A stretch of 64,000 bases of DNA, taken from NCBI GenBank assembly GCA_029261255.1, contig JAJDBQ010000005.1, forward strand, positions 28,865-92,864, read 5' to 3'. Under the pieces are notes generated by a model that was not told the DNA's origin, made no database searches, and worked only from the letters and a program-made list of their open reading frames with translations. The DNA comes from Nitrospirales bacterium. GTDB lineage: Bacteria; Nitrospirota; Nitrospiria; Nitrospirales; UBA8639. Made by a program: the position numbers and the translations under genes. Numbering within the stretch: position 1 is the first letter of the stretch; the number at the start of each line of letters is the position of its first letter. Below, piece by piece: positions 36,191-46,009 of this stretch.

Positions 36191-36405
36191 GAGCCGGCAA
36201 TTTTTTCCCTGATATCAGCAGATCCAAGCTAGCCCCCCGATCTAATTTCTCATCACATCGTGGTAAAGCATCCCATGTGTTCTGGTATTTTTGCCGATTC
36301 ATGAAACGTCATGAGCGCCTGGCACATAGGTTGCTTAATATTTGGGCAACTCAAGATCACCTTGACCAAATTCCGCTCTATATTTCTTAAAATGGGGTAT
36401 ACCCT

Positions 36406-38733
36406 ATGTCTCACATTGATGTGACTGTAAGCCGTCTGGAAACAGCCACTGGCATCATAAACCAGAGACCAGAAGGCCCCTCACGTGACTCTGGTCATTT
36501 TGCATCCTCAGCGGCAGCACCATATCGCGACAGGTTTGTGCTTCCCCTCTTCGTAGTGACTATTTTTCTTAGCTCCTTATTGGTCTTCTCTGTCCAACCC
36601 ATGTTTGCCAAAATGGTCCTTCCCCTCCTAGGCGGCTCACCTGGTGTGTGGAACACCGCCATGCTGTTCTTTCAGATCATGTTATTGCTTGGTTATATCT
36701 ATGCTCATCTCACGACCAAGCTTTTAGGCGTACGATGGCAAGCCTGGCTGCATCTCAGCGTCATGTCCTTGATTTTTCTTTTCTTGCCTATCGGTGTTAC
36801 TCAGGGCTGGACCCCACCACTTGAAGAAGCGCCTGTCTTTTGGCTGATCGGCCTGTTTGCTGTCTCCGTTGGCTTACCATTTTTTGCCGTCGCCTCCAAT
36901 GCTCCTTTGCTCCAACGATGGTTCTCGCATACTGACCACAGGACAGCTGCTGATCCCTATTTCTTGTATGCCGCCAGTAACCTTGGCAGTCTTCTAGCAC
37001 TGCTGAGTTACCCTCTAATTTTTGAGCCCCTTCTGACGAGTCACGAACAAAGTCTAGTCTGGGGATGGGCATACACTATCCTTGTCGGCTTGCTTGTCAT
37101 TTGCGCCATCACGCTCTGGCGACGTTGCCCGGCAATCGCTTCACCCGCCAGCCACTCCTCAATGCCCCTCGTCGCGACTGAATCTCTCACCATGCCTCAA
37201 CGTTTGCATTGGTTAGTGCTGGCCTTTGTGCCGTCGAGTTTATTATTGGGCGTCACCATGCACATCACCACCGATGTCGCCGCCGTGCCTCTCCTCTGGG
37301 TCCTGCCTCTGATGCTCTATCTTTTGACCTTCGTCATCGTCTTTGCCCGATGCCCATGGCTCCCTCATACCTGGATGGTGTTAGCCCAGCCCTTCTTGTT
37401 GATACCGATTGGCGTCCAACAATTCGATGGCGTACTCTTGAACATCGTCTTACCCATGGCAGTCTTTTTTGTGACCACCATGGTGTGTCATGGAGAACTC
37501 GTCAAACGTCGCCCGCAGGCTAGTCATCTCACCGAGTTTTATCTGTGGATGTCGTTAGGCGGGATGCTCGGCGGAGTCTTCAATGTTCTTCTGGCTCCCC
37601 TGCTCTTCAATTCAGTTATTGAATATCCATTAATGTTGGTCTTAGCGTGTTTTCTCCGCCCATGGTCTAGCACAACAAGCAAATGGATGAGCTCTGCCGA
37701 CGTGCTCTGGCCAACCCTACTCTTGGCTACGTTAGGTGGGCTGCTCTTCATGGGTGGGCTCCCAAGTGATTGGGGCATTATCGGCATTCTCATATTTTGT
37801 TTGGTGCTTGGCCTCAGCACGTATAGTTTTCGGCAACGGCCTGTACGGTTCGGGTTGGGCATTGGAGTCGTATTCATTTTGACGACTTCCTTCGGCCCTC
37901 AAGATACCGTGCTAACAAGAGAACGAAGTTTTTTTGGAGTGAATACCGTACAACTGACCGAGAAGGGCGATTATCATTTATTAGTTCATGGGCGGACCAT
38001 CCACGGAGCACAACACACAGACCCAACACGCTGGAATGAACCTCTCACTTATTACCATCGTGACGGACCACTGGGACAATTATTTTTACTATTTCAACAA
38101 CAAGGGACTCTCCTTCATCGCATTGCGGCCATTGGCTTAGGAGCTGGGACATCAGCATGTTATCAAACGTCAGGACAACATTGGACCTTTCATGAAATCG
38201 ATCCAAAGGTGGCGCAGATCGCTCAAGATTCTCGCTATCTTCACTACCTCTCTGAGTGTGGAGGGAATTATGACATCGTATATGGTGATGCACGGCTCTC
38301 GTTAAGTACAGCTCCCGATCAGCAGTATGATTTACTCATCCTGGATGCCTTCAGCTCGGACGCTATTCCCGTTCATCTCATTACTCGTGAAGCGCTAAGT
38401 CTCTACTTACAAAAAATAACTCCCAATGGAATCCTCCTCTTCCACATTTCCAACAACAATCTTGATCTCGGCCCAGTGATGGGAAACTTGGCAAGCGATG
38501 CTGACCTTGTTGGCTGGATACAACGATATCGTGTATCTGGAGAAGAACAACTCGCTGAATACCACACACCATCAGATTGGGTCGTGATGGCCAGGTCTTC
38601 GACGGATCTCAGCCTCATTGATGAAGATTCGCGTTGGCAACGACTTACTCCTGACCCAAATGCACGGGTGTGGACGGACGATTATTCGAATATCTTGGGA
38701 GTCTTCAAATTTTGGACAAACTGGGAAAATTAA
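36406..38733 (+). CDS. Membrane protein with spermidine-synthase-like C-terminus
   Basis: 775 residues. Residues about 45-480 hold some 12-14 membrane helices; residues about 520-760 form a Rossmann-type spermidine-synthase-like methyltransferase fold (EIDPKVAQIA, VYGDARLSL, LLILDAFSSDAIP, HISNNNLDL). Fusions of this type are common and often annotated as fused MFS/spermidine synthase. The canonical aminopropyltransferase motif is replaced by DAFSSD, so aminopropyl transfer is not assured. The N-terminal membrane block may be a transporter or only an anchor. ATG 36406 lacks a strong ribosome-binding site. Confidence 0.85.
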   Translation: MSHIDVTVSRLETATGIINQRPEGPSRDSGHFASSAAAPYRDRFVLPLFVVTIFLSSLLVFSVQPMFAKMVLPLLGGSPGVWNTAMLFFQIMLLLGYIYAHLTTKLLGVRWQAWLHLSVMSLIFLFLPIGVTQGWTPPLEEAPVFWLIGLFAVSVGLPFFAVASNAPLLQRWFSHTDHRTAADPYFLYAASNLGSLLALLSYPLIFEPLLTSHEQSLVWGWAYTILVGLLVICAITLWRRCPAIASPASHSSMPLVATESLTMPQRLHWLVLAFVPSSLLLGVTMHITTDVAAVPLLWVLPLMLYLLTFVIVFARCPWLPHTWMVLAQPFLLIPIGVQQFDGVLLNIVLPMAVFFVTTMVCHGELVKRRPQASHLTEFYLWMSLGGMLGGVFNVLLAPLLFNSVIEYPLMLVLACFLRPWSSTTSKWMSSADVLWPTLLLATLGGLLFMGGLPSDWGIIGILIFCLVLGLSTYSFRQRPVRFGLGIGVVFILTTSFGPQDTVLTRERSFFGVNTVQLTEKGDYHLLVHGRTIHGAQHTDPTRWNEPLTYYHRDGPLGQLFLLFQQQGTLLHRIAAIGLGAGTSACYQTSGQHWTFHEIDPKVAQIAQDSRYLHYLSECGGNYDIVYGDARLSLSTAPDQQYDLLILDAFSSDAIPVHLITREALSLYLQKITPNGILLFHISNNNLDLGPVMGNLASDADLVGWIQRYRVSGEEQLAEYHTPSDWVVMARSSTDLSLIDEDSRWQRLTPDPNARVWTDDYSNILGVFKFWTNWEN

Positions 38734-38867
38734 AGATGACCTTACCCAACATGTCTCGAAAATTAATATGTCACGATCTCGGGTCTTTCATTCACGAATT
38801 TCTGAATCAGCCTATTAGATAAATAATGGGTCATCTCTACGGAACCTAAGGCAAGAGAGACTTACTT

Positions 38868-38895
38868 AAATTAGGTTATAAAGACCCTAATTTTT
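38868..38895 (+). terminator. Weak terminator-like hairpin
   Basis: Perfect 8-bp stem AAATTAGG/CCTAATTT with a 10-nt loop and five T residues from 38891. AT-rich and weak, but placed 135 nt after the membrane spermidine-synthase-like gene. Confidence 0.4.
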
Positions 38896-39015
38896 CAAGT
38901 ATGCAGTTCTCTTGAATCGATAAACTGCTCTTTAAGAATAGAAACGAATTACCGTAAGTTTTCTGTCAACCCACTCAAACGTTGAGTCTTTAAGACACAA
39001 TCCAATAAAGCAAGA

Positions 39016-39954
39016 ATGATGGACTCAAAAGAATCCGTTGCCCTCCACACAATCGCTACAACTATTCGCCAACTTCAACTACCAAGTGGGGGGTTCCCAT
39101 ATCAGACTGGAAAAGAGGCTCGTCCTGATTCTACTGCATGGGCAGTTATCGCACTATCGATTGGGCACACTCCTGATATGGCTTGTGAGCAGGGACGAGC
39201 ATATCTTCGGAAACAGCAAGACTCTATGGGTCGTGTTTGCATCTCCCCTCACCACCCCAAAGCCTCTTGGCCAACGCCTCTCGCCATGCTTGCCTGGCAC
39301 AATTCGCCCAATTATGGGATTTCTGAAAACCTCTCAAGTCAATTTCTCCTTGCTTTTACGGGAAACCATCCTCCGAAGTCCGACCCATCAGTCATCGGGC
39401 ATGACCCAACCATTATTGGATGGCCATGGATTGCAGATACACATGGGTGGATCATCCCAACAGGAATGGCTATTTTTGCATTACAAGTGGCAAGATTGGG
39501 CGCACATGCCAGAGTCAAAGAAGGACAAGCGATGATCCTGAACCGCCAACTTCCTCATGGCGGCTGGAATTACGGAAATACATCTGTGTTCGGGCAGGAA
39601 CTCCATCCTCTTCCAGAATGTACAGGGATCGCCCTCCAAGCTCTAGCAAACGATATAAACATTCAAGACGTAGAAAGTAGCCTTGATTATCTACTCAAGA
39701 AAATTTCCACGCTGCATACTCCAATTTCACTTGGATGGGCCTTATTGGGCTTAGGAGCTTGGGGGCTTCGACCGTCACAATCAGAGGAACTGATCTTGAA
39801 GAGTCTTGATCTTCAAGCACGCTACGGACCCTATCCCATACCATCATTAGCCTTGCTCTCATGTGCCGCCAATGCTTCAGAGGGCCTGAGATCGTTACTT
39901 GAACTGTCCACCTCTTCCACAACCTCTTCACCCCAGAGAGAATCCTTCGCCTAA
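39016..39954 (+). CDS. Prenyltransferase/terpene-cyclase-fold protein
   Basis: 312 residues with repeated alpha-alpha motifs of the squalene-cyclase/prenyltransferase beta-subunit toroid: PSGGFPYQTG, RPDSTAWAVIAL, LPHGGWNYGN and PECTGIALQAL (QW-like repeats). The DxDD cyclase motif is not apparent, and the protein is half the length of squalene-hopene cyclase, so a cyclase reaction is not assured. It is separated by one base from the DUF362 gene, clearly an operon. Confidence 0.75.
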   Translation: MMDSKESVALHTIATTIRQLQLPSGGFPYQTGKEARPDSTAWAVIALSIGHTPDMACEQGRAYLRKQQDSMGRVCISPHHPKASWPTPLAMLAWHNSPNYGISENLSSQFLLAFTGNHPPKSDPSVIGHDPTIIGWPWIADTHGWIIPTGMAIFALQVARLGAHARVKEGQAMILNRQLPHGGWNYGNTSVFGQELHPLPECTGIALQALANDINIQDVESSLDYLLKKISTLHTPISLGWALLGLGAWGLRPSQSEELILKSLDLQARYGPYPIPSLALLSCAANASEGLRSLLELSTSSTTSSPQRESFA

Positions 39955-39955
39955 C

Positions 39956-40981
39956 ATGTCTGATCTGCGTCACCAATCTGAACAATCTGGGATTTCACGA
40001 CGAGAGTTTCTTGTAGCATCTGCCATTGGAGGAGGGCTCACTCTTTCAGGGTACTCCCTGTTCCAGTGGCTCAAAGGCCCACCATTGGCTGCACAAACGT
40101 TTATTGGAAAGGCCGCTGACTATCAAGGAGATTTAGCAGGGTTGATGCAAAAAGGTTTCACTGAATTGGGAATCAATGAATCTACGATAAAAGGAAAACG
40201 CATTCTGTTAAAACCGAACTTGGTTGAACCTCACGAGTTTAGTGCGCATATCAACACTCATCCTCTGGTCGTGCGTGGGGCGGTCGAGGCCTTTCTCGCG
40301 CTGGGCGCCGCATCGGTCATCGTTGCAGAAGGTCCTGGACACAGACATGACACCTTATTAGTCCTAGAAGACTCCGGACTGGGGGATGTGCTGTACGAAG
40401 ACAGAATCGCCTTTCATGATTTGAATACCCTTGACGGTTTCAGCGTTCCTAATGCGGGTAGCTATACGAATTTGTCGGCCCTCACCTTTCCTCGTTTATT
40501 TCAAGAAGTCGACTGGATTGTGTCTATGGCCAAGATGAAAACGCATCATTGGGCAGGAGCCACATTGTCCATGAAAAATTTGTTTGGCGTCATGCCAGGT
40601 ATCTACTATGGCTGGCCCAAAAATGTCTTGCATCAAGAAGGCATAATGGAATCAATCTTGGACATCAACGCAACCCTTAAGCCCCATTTTTCCATTGTTG
40701 ATGGCATCACAGGCATGGAAGGCGATGGTCCAATTATGGGCACTCCCATTTCATCGGGAGTTCTTGTCATGGGCAAAAACCTACCAGCTGTTGATGCAAC
40801 CTGTTGCCGCATCATGGGTATTAATCCACATCAAATTCCCTATCTTGACGAGGCAGATCAATGGCTAGGACCAATTCGAGATTCTTTGATAGAACAACGA
40901 GGTGAAACGTGGCATTCAGTCCAAACACCATTCCAATTAATTCCTGAAATCCCGGCCCATCAAAAAATACGATTAGGGTAA
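39956..40981 (+). CDS. Tat-exported DUF362 protein
   Basis: 341 residues. The N-terminus has the twin-arginine motif SRREFLVAS followed by a hydrophobic stretch and AQT cleavage region, so export through Tat is likely. The remainder is a DUF362 domain (ILLKPNLVEP, NTHPLVVRGAVEAFL, SMAKMKTHHWAGATLSMKN, VDGITGMEGDGP). Tat export suggests a folded, perhaps cofactor-bearing protein; no CxxC iron-sulphur motif is seen here. The start at 39956 is one base after the preceding stop. Confidence 0.85.
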   Translation: MSDLRHQSEQSGISRREFLVASAIGGGLTLSGYSLFQWLKGPPLAAQTFIGKAADYQGDLAGLMQKGFTELGINESTIKGKRILLKPNLVEPHEFSAHINTHPLVVRGAVEAFLALGAASVIVAEGPGHRHDTLLVLEDSGLGDVLYEDRIAFHDLNTLDGFSVPNAGSYTNLSALTFPRLFQEVDWIVSMAKMKTHHWAGATLSMKNLFGVMPGIYYGWPKNVLHQEGIMESILDINATLKPHFSIVDGITGMEGDGPIMGTPISSGVLVMGKNLPAVDATCCRIMGINPHQIPYLDEADQWLGPIRDSLIEQRGETWHSVQTPFQLIPEIPAHQKIRLG

Positions 40982-41386
40982 CCTCACAAATCCCTGTTGC
41001 ATTCACACATCGAACCCGCAGCTCCCATCATACTCCGCAGCTCTACACCTCTCACGCCTCACCTTTTTGAAAATCAGCTTCGACTTCGGTCTCCAGCGCA
41101 AGACATCTTGCACCATTTCCCACAACTCTTTGCGTGCAGTCGCACCCTAATGCACTTTTTTGGCATTAAATGCAACATTTTAGGAAAACGCTGCCAATCA
41201 AATAACTCACATCTTCCACCCTGCCCCACTAGGCAAAATTAGCCTCAAGGTTACACTGGCATGGATCCGATACATATACTGGAAGGTATTGTGCATCCAG
41301 AACAAACTCTGTCCGCTCGCGTTTTATCGACCAGAGAAGTCTAATTTTAGTACTTGATGATCTTTCTGAAAAGAGGAGTAAGGGAA
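40982..41386. other. Intergenic stretch, nothing recognised
   Basis: About 400 bases before the glycosyltransferase region. The plus-strand ORF near 41000-41240 has no coding character. It marks the boundary between the conserved-looking operon and the accessory region. Confidence 0.4.
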
Positions 41387-42904
41387 GTGCAACAGAAAGT
41401 TCTCATTTTCATTGTTAGTTATAATGCAGAGACGACGATATCTCATGTCTTATCCAGGATTCCGGCGGAGCTGTTCCACGATCAGGATATTCAGGTCGAC
41501 GTTCTCATTATCGATGACGGTTCAACGGACAATACCATCGCCCAGTGCCATTCTTACAGCCAACTTCACCAAGCAATGCCATTGACCATCCTAGTCAATC
41601 CTCAAAACTTGGGATATGGTGCCAATCAAAAAATTGGATATCAGTACGCAATTGATAGAAGGTTCGACATCGTCTGTTTGCTACACGGAGATGGGCAATA
41701 TGCACCAGAAGAGTTACCTCGATTGCTAGGCCCCCTGCTCAATGAAGAATGTGATGCCGTCTTCGGTTCAAGAATGATGGAATCGGGCACTGCACTGAAA
41801 GGCGGGATGCCACACTACAAATACTACGGCAATAAAGCACTGACTTGGCTCCAGAACAGAATAGTGGGGACAAGTCTCTCGGAATACCACAGCGGGTATC
41901 GGCTGTATTCCATCCCGGCCCTAAAAAAACTTCCGTTCGAATATAACTCAGGCGTATTTGATTTCGACACAGATATCATTATCCAGTTACACAACGCTGG
42001 CTGTCGCATTCAGGAAATCCCGATTCCCACTTTTTACGGCGATGAAGTTTGTAATGTGAACGGAATTCCATACGCATTCAACATTCTATCCTCGTGCATA
42101 GCAAGCCGCATGCAAAGCTTGAGTCTGTTCTACAATCGCAAGTTTGACCTTCAAATCGATAATGAGCAGTATCAGCCAAAATTTGATTTCTGTTCTTCGC
42201 ACACTCTCGCCCTGAACGCCGTAAAAGCTAATGAACGACTACTGATCATTGGGTGCGGTTCCGCCGCACTCGTCGCTCCGTTTGCAAAAAAAGGCTGCCG
42301 TCTTAGCGTGGTTGATCAATATATTTCCCTTGAACTCGAAGCCCTGAGTGAGCATTGTGCGGAGATGAATCTTAACGAGTTTAATTTCGGAGATCTTCCC
42401 GATACTCCCCCCTACGACACCGTCTTGGCCTTAGATATCATTGAGCATCTCGCATCTCCAGAGAGCTTTCTTGAAGATCTCCGTCAATCATTATGCCTGC
42501 GAGGAAGCCGCCTCATTCTCACAACACCCAACGTGACCTTTCTTCCTCTGCGGCTTATGTTTCTCTTTGGTTTCTTTAATTACGGAAAAAGAGGGATTCT
42601 TGATCGAACGCACACCAGACTGTTTACGTTCGGCTCAATCCGTCGGCTGCTTCAACAGACTGGCTTCGAAGTCATGTCGATTCAAGGCATCCCCGCACCA
42701 TTTCCATTAGCCTTTGGACGAAAATCATGGATTGGCAAAGCACTCTTACAGATCAATCACATCATGGCCATGGTCTGGCCTGGCGCCTTTTCGTATCAAA
42801 TATACTGTGAGGCCAATCCCTCCCCAACTGTTGATGAATTGCTCGCACGGACCATCAGACATTCACGTGAAGCCGTACCCTCTCAAGAAAATGCTCGATG
42901 TTAA
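41387..42904 (+). CDS. Fused GT2 glycosyltransferase and SAM methyltransferase
   Basis: 505 residues. The first approximately 240 residues are a family-2 glycosyltransferase (LIIDDGSTDNT, LLHGDGQYAPEELP, HSGYRLYS). Residues about 260-480 are a class-I methyltransferase (LLIIGCGSAALV, SVVDQY, LALDIIEHLASPE, LTTPNVTFLPL). GTG 41387 has AGGAG 8 nt upstream; ATG 41357 is an alternative. The fusion would add a sugar and methylate a product or lipid-linked glycan. The next gene overlaps it by 7 nt. Confidence 0.82.
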   Translation: MQQKVLIFIVSYNAETTISHVLSRIPAELFHDQDIQVDVLIIDDGSTDNTIAQCHSYSQLHQAMPLTILVNPQNLGYGANQKIGYQYAIDRRFDIVCLLHGDGQYAPEELPRLLGPLLNEECDAVFGSRMMESGTALKGGMPHYKYYGNKALTWLQNRIVGTSLSEYHSGYRLYSIPALKKLPFEYNSGVFDFDTDIIIQLHNAGCRIQEIPIPTFYGDEVCNVNGIPYAFNILSSCIASRMQSLSLFYNRKFDLQIDNEQYQPKFDFCSSHTLALNAVKANERLLIIGCGSAALVAPFAKKGCRLSVVDQYISLELEALSEHCAEMNLNEFNFGDLPDTPPYDTVLALDIIEHLASPESFLEDLRQSLCLRGSRLILTTPNVTFLPLRLMFLFGFFNYGKRGILDRTHTRLFTFGSIRRLLQQTGFEVMSIQGIPAPFPLAFGRKSWIGKALLQINHIMAMVWPGAFSYQIYCEANPSPTVDELLARTIRHSREAVPSQENARC

Positions 42905-44679
42905 CACGTGAACTTCGAGCAACATCGCTCTCATGGATTTCAATCTTCGTCGCGGTGACTCTCATCAATGGTGGAATCCTCTGGTGGCACCATGACCGGA
43001 CATGGCTGGGACCGGATGACGGTCAGTTAGCACACGTCGCCGAGCGCATCTTAAGTGGTGAGGTGCTTCATCAGGATATCCAGGACGTGCGACCTGGGTA
43101 TGTCAACTTTATTAATGCTGCGGCACTGTATGTGTTTGGGCCGAGCCTACTCAGCTTGCGCTACCCCTTAGCGCTCATCGTCTTAATACAGTCCATTCTG
43201 TTGTTCTCTCTTTTCCGTTCATACGGAGCAGTACTGGCTGGAGTCCTTTCCATCAGCTCCGTGGCTCTAGGTGTACTCCACTACATCAATCCCAACCACC
43301 ACTGGTATGCATTGTTCTTCACTATTCTACTCATCTGCCACTTGACATGGACACCGAAAACTAGCCGCTGGTATGTACCTCTCGCGGGGCTTCTAATTGT
43401 CACCATAGGATTCATGCGGCACCTGACAGGCGCATTCGTCGGTATGGGCACTCTCTCCTATCTTCTCTTTGAAGAATCCAGGCATCTACAATCTTCTTAC
43501 CCATGGCGAGATCAGTGGATAGGGCGCCTGCTCTGTGGTTCGATGCTGGTTCTGCTCACACTGTACCTCTTACGCTCAACAGATATTGTCGCCTTTGTCA
43601 TGTTTGGCCTTTGGCCATTAGCCTTCTTATTCTGGCAATTCACTGTCCCCATGATATCTAACAATAAAGCCATTCGCCTCTGTAGAGAACTGTGTCTGGG
43701 CATGGCTATCGGGGCATTGCCGCTTCTCACCTATCACGTTGCAAATGGTTCCCTCGCCGCAATGCTCGACGACAACTTTTTTCGAGCCCTTGATGTGCTC
43801 AATTGGAACTACACCAAGAAGTTAGAATACTGGATGCTCCCCTTAGCCGGGATGGTCGAATTCGGCACTAACCCGAAATTAACTTCATTTCTTAGCGCTC
43901 TATACTTTCTGATCTTGCCGTTCTGTGCGGCACTGAACGGATACTTATTGCTTCTCGCTGTTCGACACAAGACGATGTCCATGTCACTCGCTTTGCCTGT
44001 GCTTGCAGCATTCTACGGCTTAGTGTCGCTCATATTTCAAGTTCCTGTCTATCTACACTTAACGTCCATCCTATCAATAGGAGGATCAGTGTGGTTGCTT
44101 CTGGCAATGAAGCCTCGATGGCACGCACCAATGATTGTCACGCTCCTGTTTCTATCAGGTATGAGTCTCACATTCCAGGTAGGTGAGCCGATCGCCACTA
44201 CGTTCATGGATCACGTACGCACGGCAACGACTGAGCTCTACGACAGTCGAGGGCAATTACCCAAGGTAGATCTGTGGATCGATGAACACTCGCTGAACGC
44301 TTACGGAAAGGTTGTCCGTATCATCGAAGAGGAAACAAACCCAGGTGACTACATCTTCGCCATCCCGAATAATGCTGAGCTCTACTTTATGACGGGGCGG
44401 CGCAATCCCTTTCGATTCTTCAGTACGGACCACGGTGTGTTGAATGCGTCTGAGGTACAAAGCGTCATACAACAGTTGGAGACACTCCGCCCACGCATCA
44501 TCACCTTTGCGCAGGACGACGATCGAAACACGAGCCACTCGTTAGCCATCATGGAGCACGTCCGTCCTCACTCAACGTTGCTCTCGAAAGACAAGTCCTT
44601 CGAAGTATACCTTTATGGTGAACAAAGCAGTACAGCGGAAAAGAAAATTGACGTACATGTCGGGATGGCCAAGAATTAA
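42898..44679 (+). CDS. Polytopic membrane protein, glycosyltransferase-C-like
   Basis: 593 residues with about 10-12 membrane helices and, near the N-terminus, a GPDDGQLAHVAERILSGEV loop followed by QDVRPGY. This resembles the first extracytoplasmic loop of GT-C type (PMT/ArnT-like) transferases that use polyprenyl-phosphate sugars. The C-terminal approximately 130 residues are a soluble periplasmic domain. It overlaps the GT2-methyltransferase gene, so the two probably act on the same cell-surface glycan. Confidence 0.75.
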   Translation: MLTRELRATSLSWISIFVAVTLINGGILWWHHDRTWLGPDDGQLAHVAERILSGEVLHQDIQDVRPGYVNFINAAALYVFGPSLLSLRYPLALIVLIQSILLFSLFRSYGAVLAGVLSISSVALGVLHYINPNHHWYALFFTILLICHLTWTPKTSRWYVPLAGLLIVTIGFMRHLTGAFVGMGTLSYLLFEESRHLQSSYPWRDQWIGRLLCGSMLVLLTLYLLRSTDIVAFVMFGLWPLAFLFWQFTVPMISNNKAIRLCRELCLGMAIGALPLLTYHVANGSLAAMLDDNFFRALDVLNWNYTKKLEYWMLPLAGMVEFGTNPKLTSFLSALYFLILPFCAALNGYLLLLAVRHKTMSMSLALPVLAAFYGLVSLIFQVPVYLHLTSILSIGGSVWLLLAMKPRWHAPMIVTLLFLSGMSLTFQVGEPIATTFMDHVRTATTELYDSRGQLPKVDLWIDEHSLNAYGKVVRIIEEETNPGDYIFAIPNNAELYFMTGRRNPFRFFSTDHGVLNASEVQSVIQQLETLRPRIITFAQDDDRNTSHSLAIMEHVRPHSTLLSKDKSFEVYLYGEQSSTAEKKIDVHVGMAKN

Positions 44680-44769
44680 TACGAACAACCCCAATTAGTA
44701 TATTAAAAATCACCCATGTTTTGACAAATTCAACGACCCAGGCCCTAGGACTAGGAATAACGGTCAAAG

Positions 44770-44945
44770 AAGTGCAAAGGATTGTGAAGGAAGGCGTTAA
44801 CTTCTTGTTGGCGGCCGTGAGCTTTGATCGCTACTTGGCTTTGCAGTTAAGCTCCGAACACGCTGTTGAAAGAAGGAACGCGCCATGGAGAGTTGTTGCC
44901 GTCCTTGATGGGAATATCTAACTTTGAGCAACATCGCTAGGACGT
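44770..44945 (-). pseudogene. Decayed 3' end of a cpoB/ybgF-like gene
   Basis: Minus-strand translation gives LLKVRYSHQGRQQ, then SMARSFFQQRVRS, a one-base frameshift, then AIKAHGRQQEVNAFLHNP. The intact cpoB at 50.9-52.3 kb has LLKIGYAHLELQH, SIARSVFQQLVRT and AIKAHGRLQEVNALLHNP in the same places. The DNA of the two is also clearly similar. Only the last approximately 60 codons remain. Confidence 0.75.
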
Positions 44946-45255
44946 TGTTGCTTGAGGGATACAAGTCAAAAATCTGTCAAAACTCCTCATTCACTTACCC
45001 TACTAGGCTATTGTTCACAAAAGAGGAATCCAAAAATGTGACAAGGAATTTTGAAAAACTCAAGTAAAAGTAGATCTCTGATTAGCAGGATTCCTTCTTT
45101 TTGTTGCTTGAAAGACCAGATCTATTTCTCCTGATCCTTATTGGATGACAGGATTGGGAACTCTTTAAGGTCTAAGTGATTTGGGTCATCTGACTTGAGA
45201 TACACATACGGCACGGTGTGCCGGACAAGCTCTTGAGTGTTGGATAGAGGTGGTC
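44946..45255. other. Non-coding stretch between two remnants
   Basis: No gene recognised. It lies between the cpoB remnant and the IS3 remnant and is probably decayed sequence. Confidence 0.4.
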
Positions 45256-45905
45256 CTAGAAATTCGGACAGGGCTTTACGCTACAATTTGTGACCGAAGG
45301 AGCGTCATGAATGATGAATCGAACACGTAGAAATCACACTGCAAAGGTTAAGGCCAAATTCGCGGTGGCCGCCATTCTGGCGAATACTCCGATATCGGAG
45401 TTAGCGTTATAATAGTGCGTGCATGCCACCGTCAGGCACCGCTGGAAACGTCACATCTTGATCTCCATGGAGGTGTAACTTTCATGAATCTTTGAAAAGA
45501 GCCACACCGATCTAGCGGCTTTCGCCCACGATGGAGACGCATTTCTGCGTGGAGGCGTTGGAGGAGGCTCTAGCTCTGTATGATGCCCCCGAAATCTTTA
45601 ACACGGATAAAGGAGCGCAATGGACGTCGCGTGAGTTCACCTCTGTGCTAAGAGAACACGGTATCAATATTTCAATGGATAGAAAAGATCGATGGATGGA
45701 CAATGTGTTCATCGGGCTGCTTTGGCAGAGTCTGAGATTATGAATGTGTACCTAGAGGCCTTGGAGAATGACTCAGAGGCTCGAACCCGCATTGGCTTTT
45801 GGCTCAGCCATGACAAGTAAACATGACCGTATTCGCCTTTCGATGGGCAAACACCTTATGAGGTGTATCATCGCTCTCATCCGCAGAGGCCTGCTAAAGG
45901 GTGAC
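45256..45905 (+). mobile_element. Degenerate IS3-family insertion sequence
   Basis: OrfA start at ATG 45311 (NRTRRNHTAKVKAKFAVAAI) is broken by a stop at 45410-45412 after 33 codons. OrfB survives at about 45531-45743 as the DDE integrase core (EEALALYDAPEIFNTDKGAQ, FTSVLREHGINISMD, WMDNVFIGLLWQSL), followed by frameshifted C-terminal pieces to about 45900 (DGQTPYEVYHRSHPQRPAKG). A GGTCCTAGAAATTCGGACAG stretch near 45251 may be the left end. It is non-functional. Confidence 0.8.
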
Positions 45906-46009
45906 CCTGAAGATAAGAAACAAGCGACATAACATCAACCCAATGAATTGTAGCTGACCTTTGCCGCAAATCTGTCCAATGAAGTAGGACCATCTCTTCC
46001 ACCTTTTCA

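Noticed and set aside
44721..44921. 66-codon plus-strand ORF
   Set aside because: It is antisense to the cpoB remnant, whose minus-strand similarity to the intact gene explains the sequence.
42911..44938. Near-identical 19-mers at 42911-42929 and 44920-44938 (18 of 19 match)
   Set aside because: One such pair is about what chance predicts in 64 kb; the flanks do not match, and the second copy is explained as part of the cpoB remnant.
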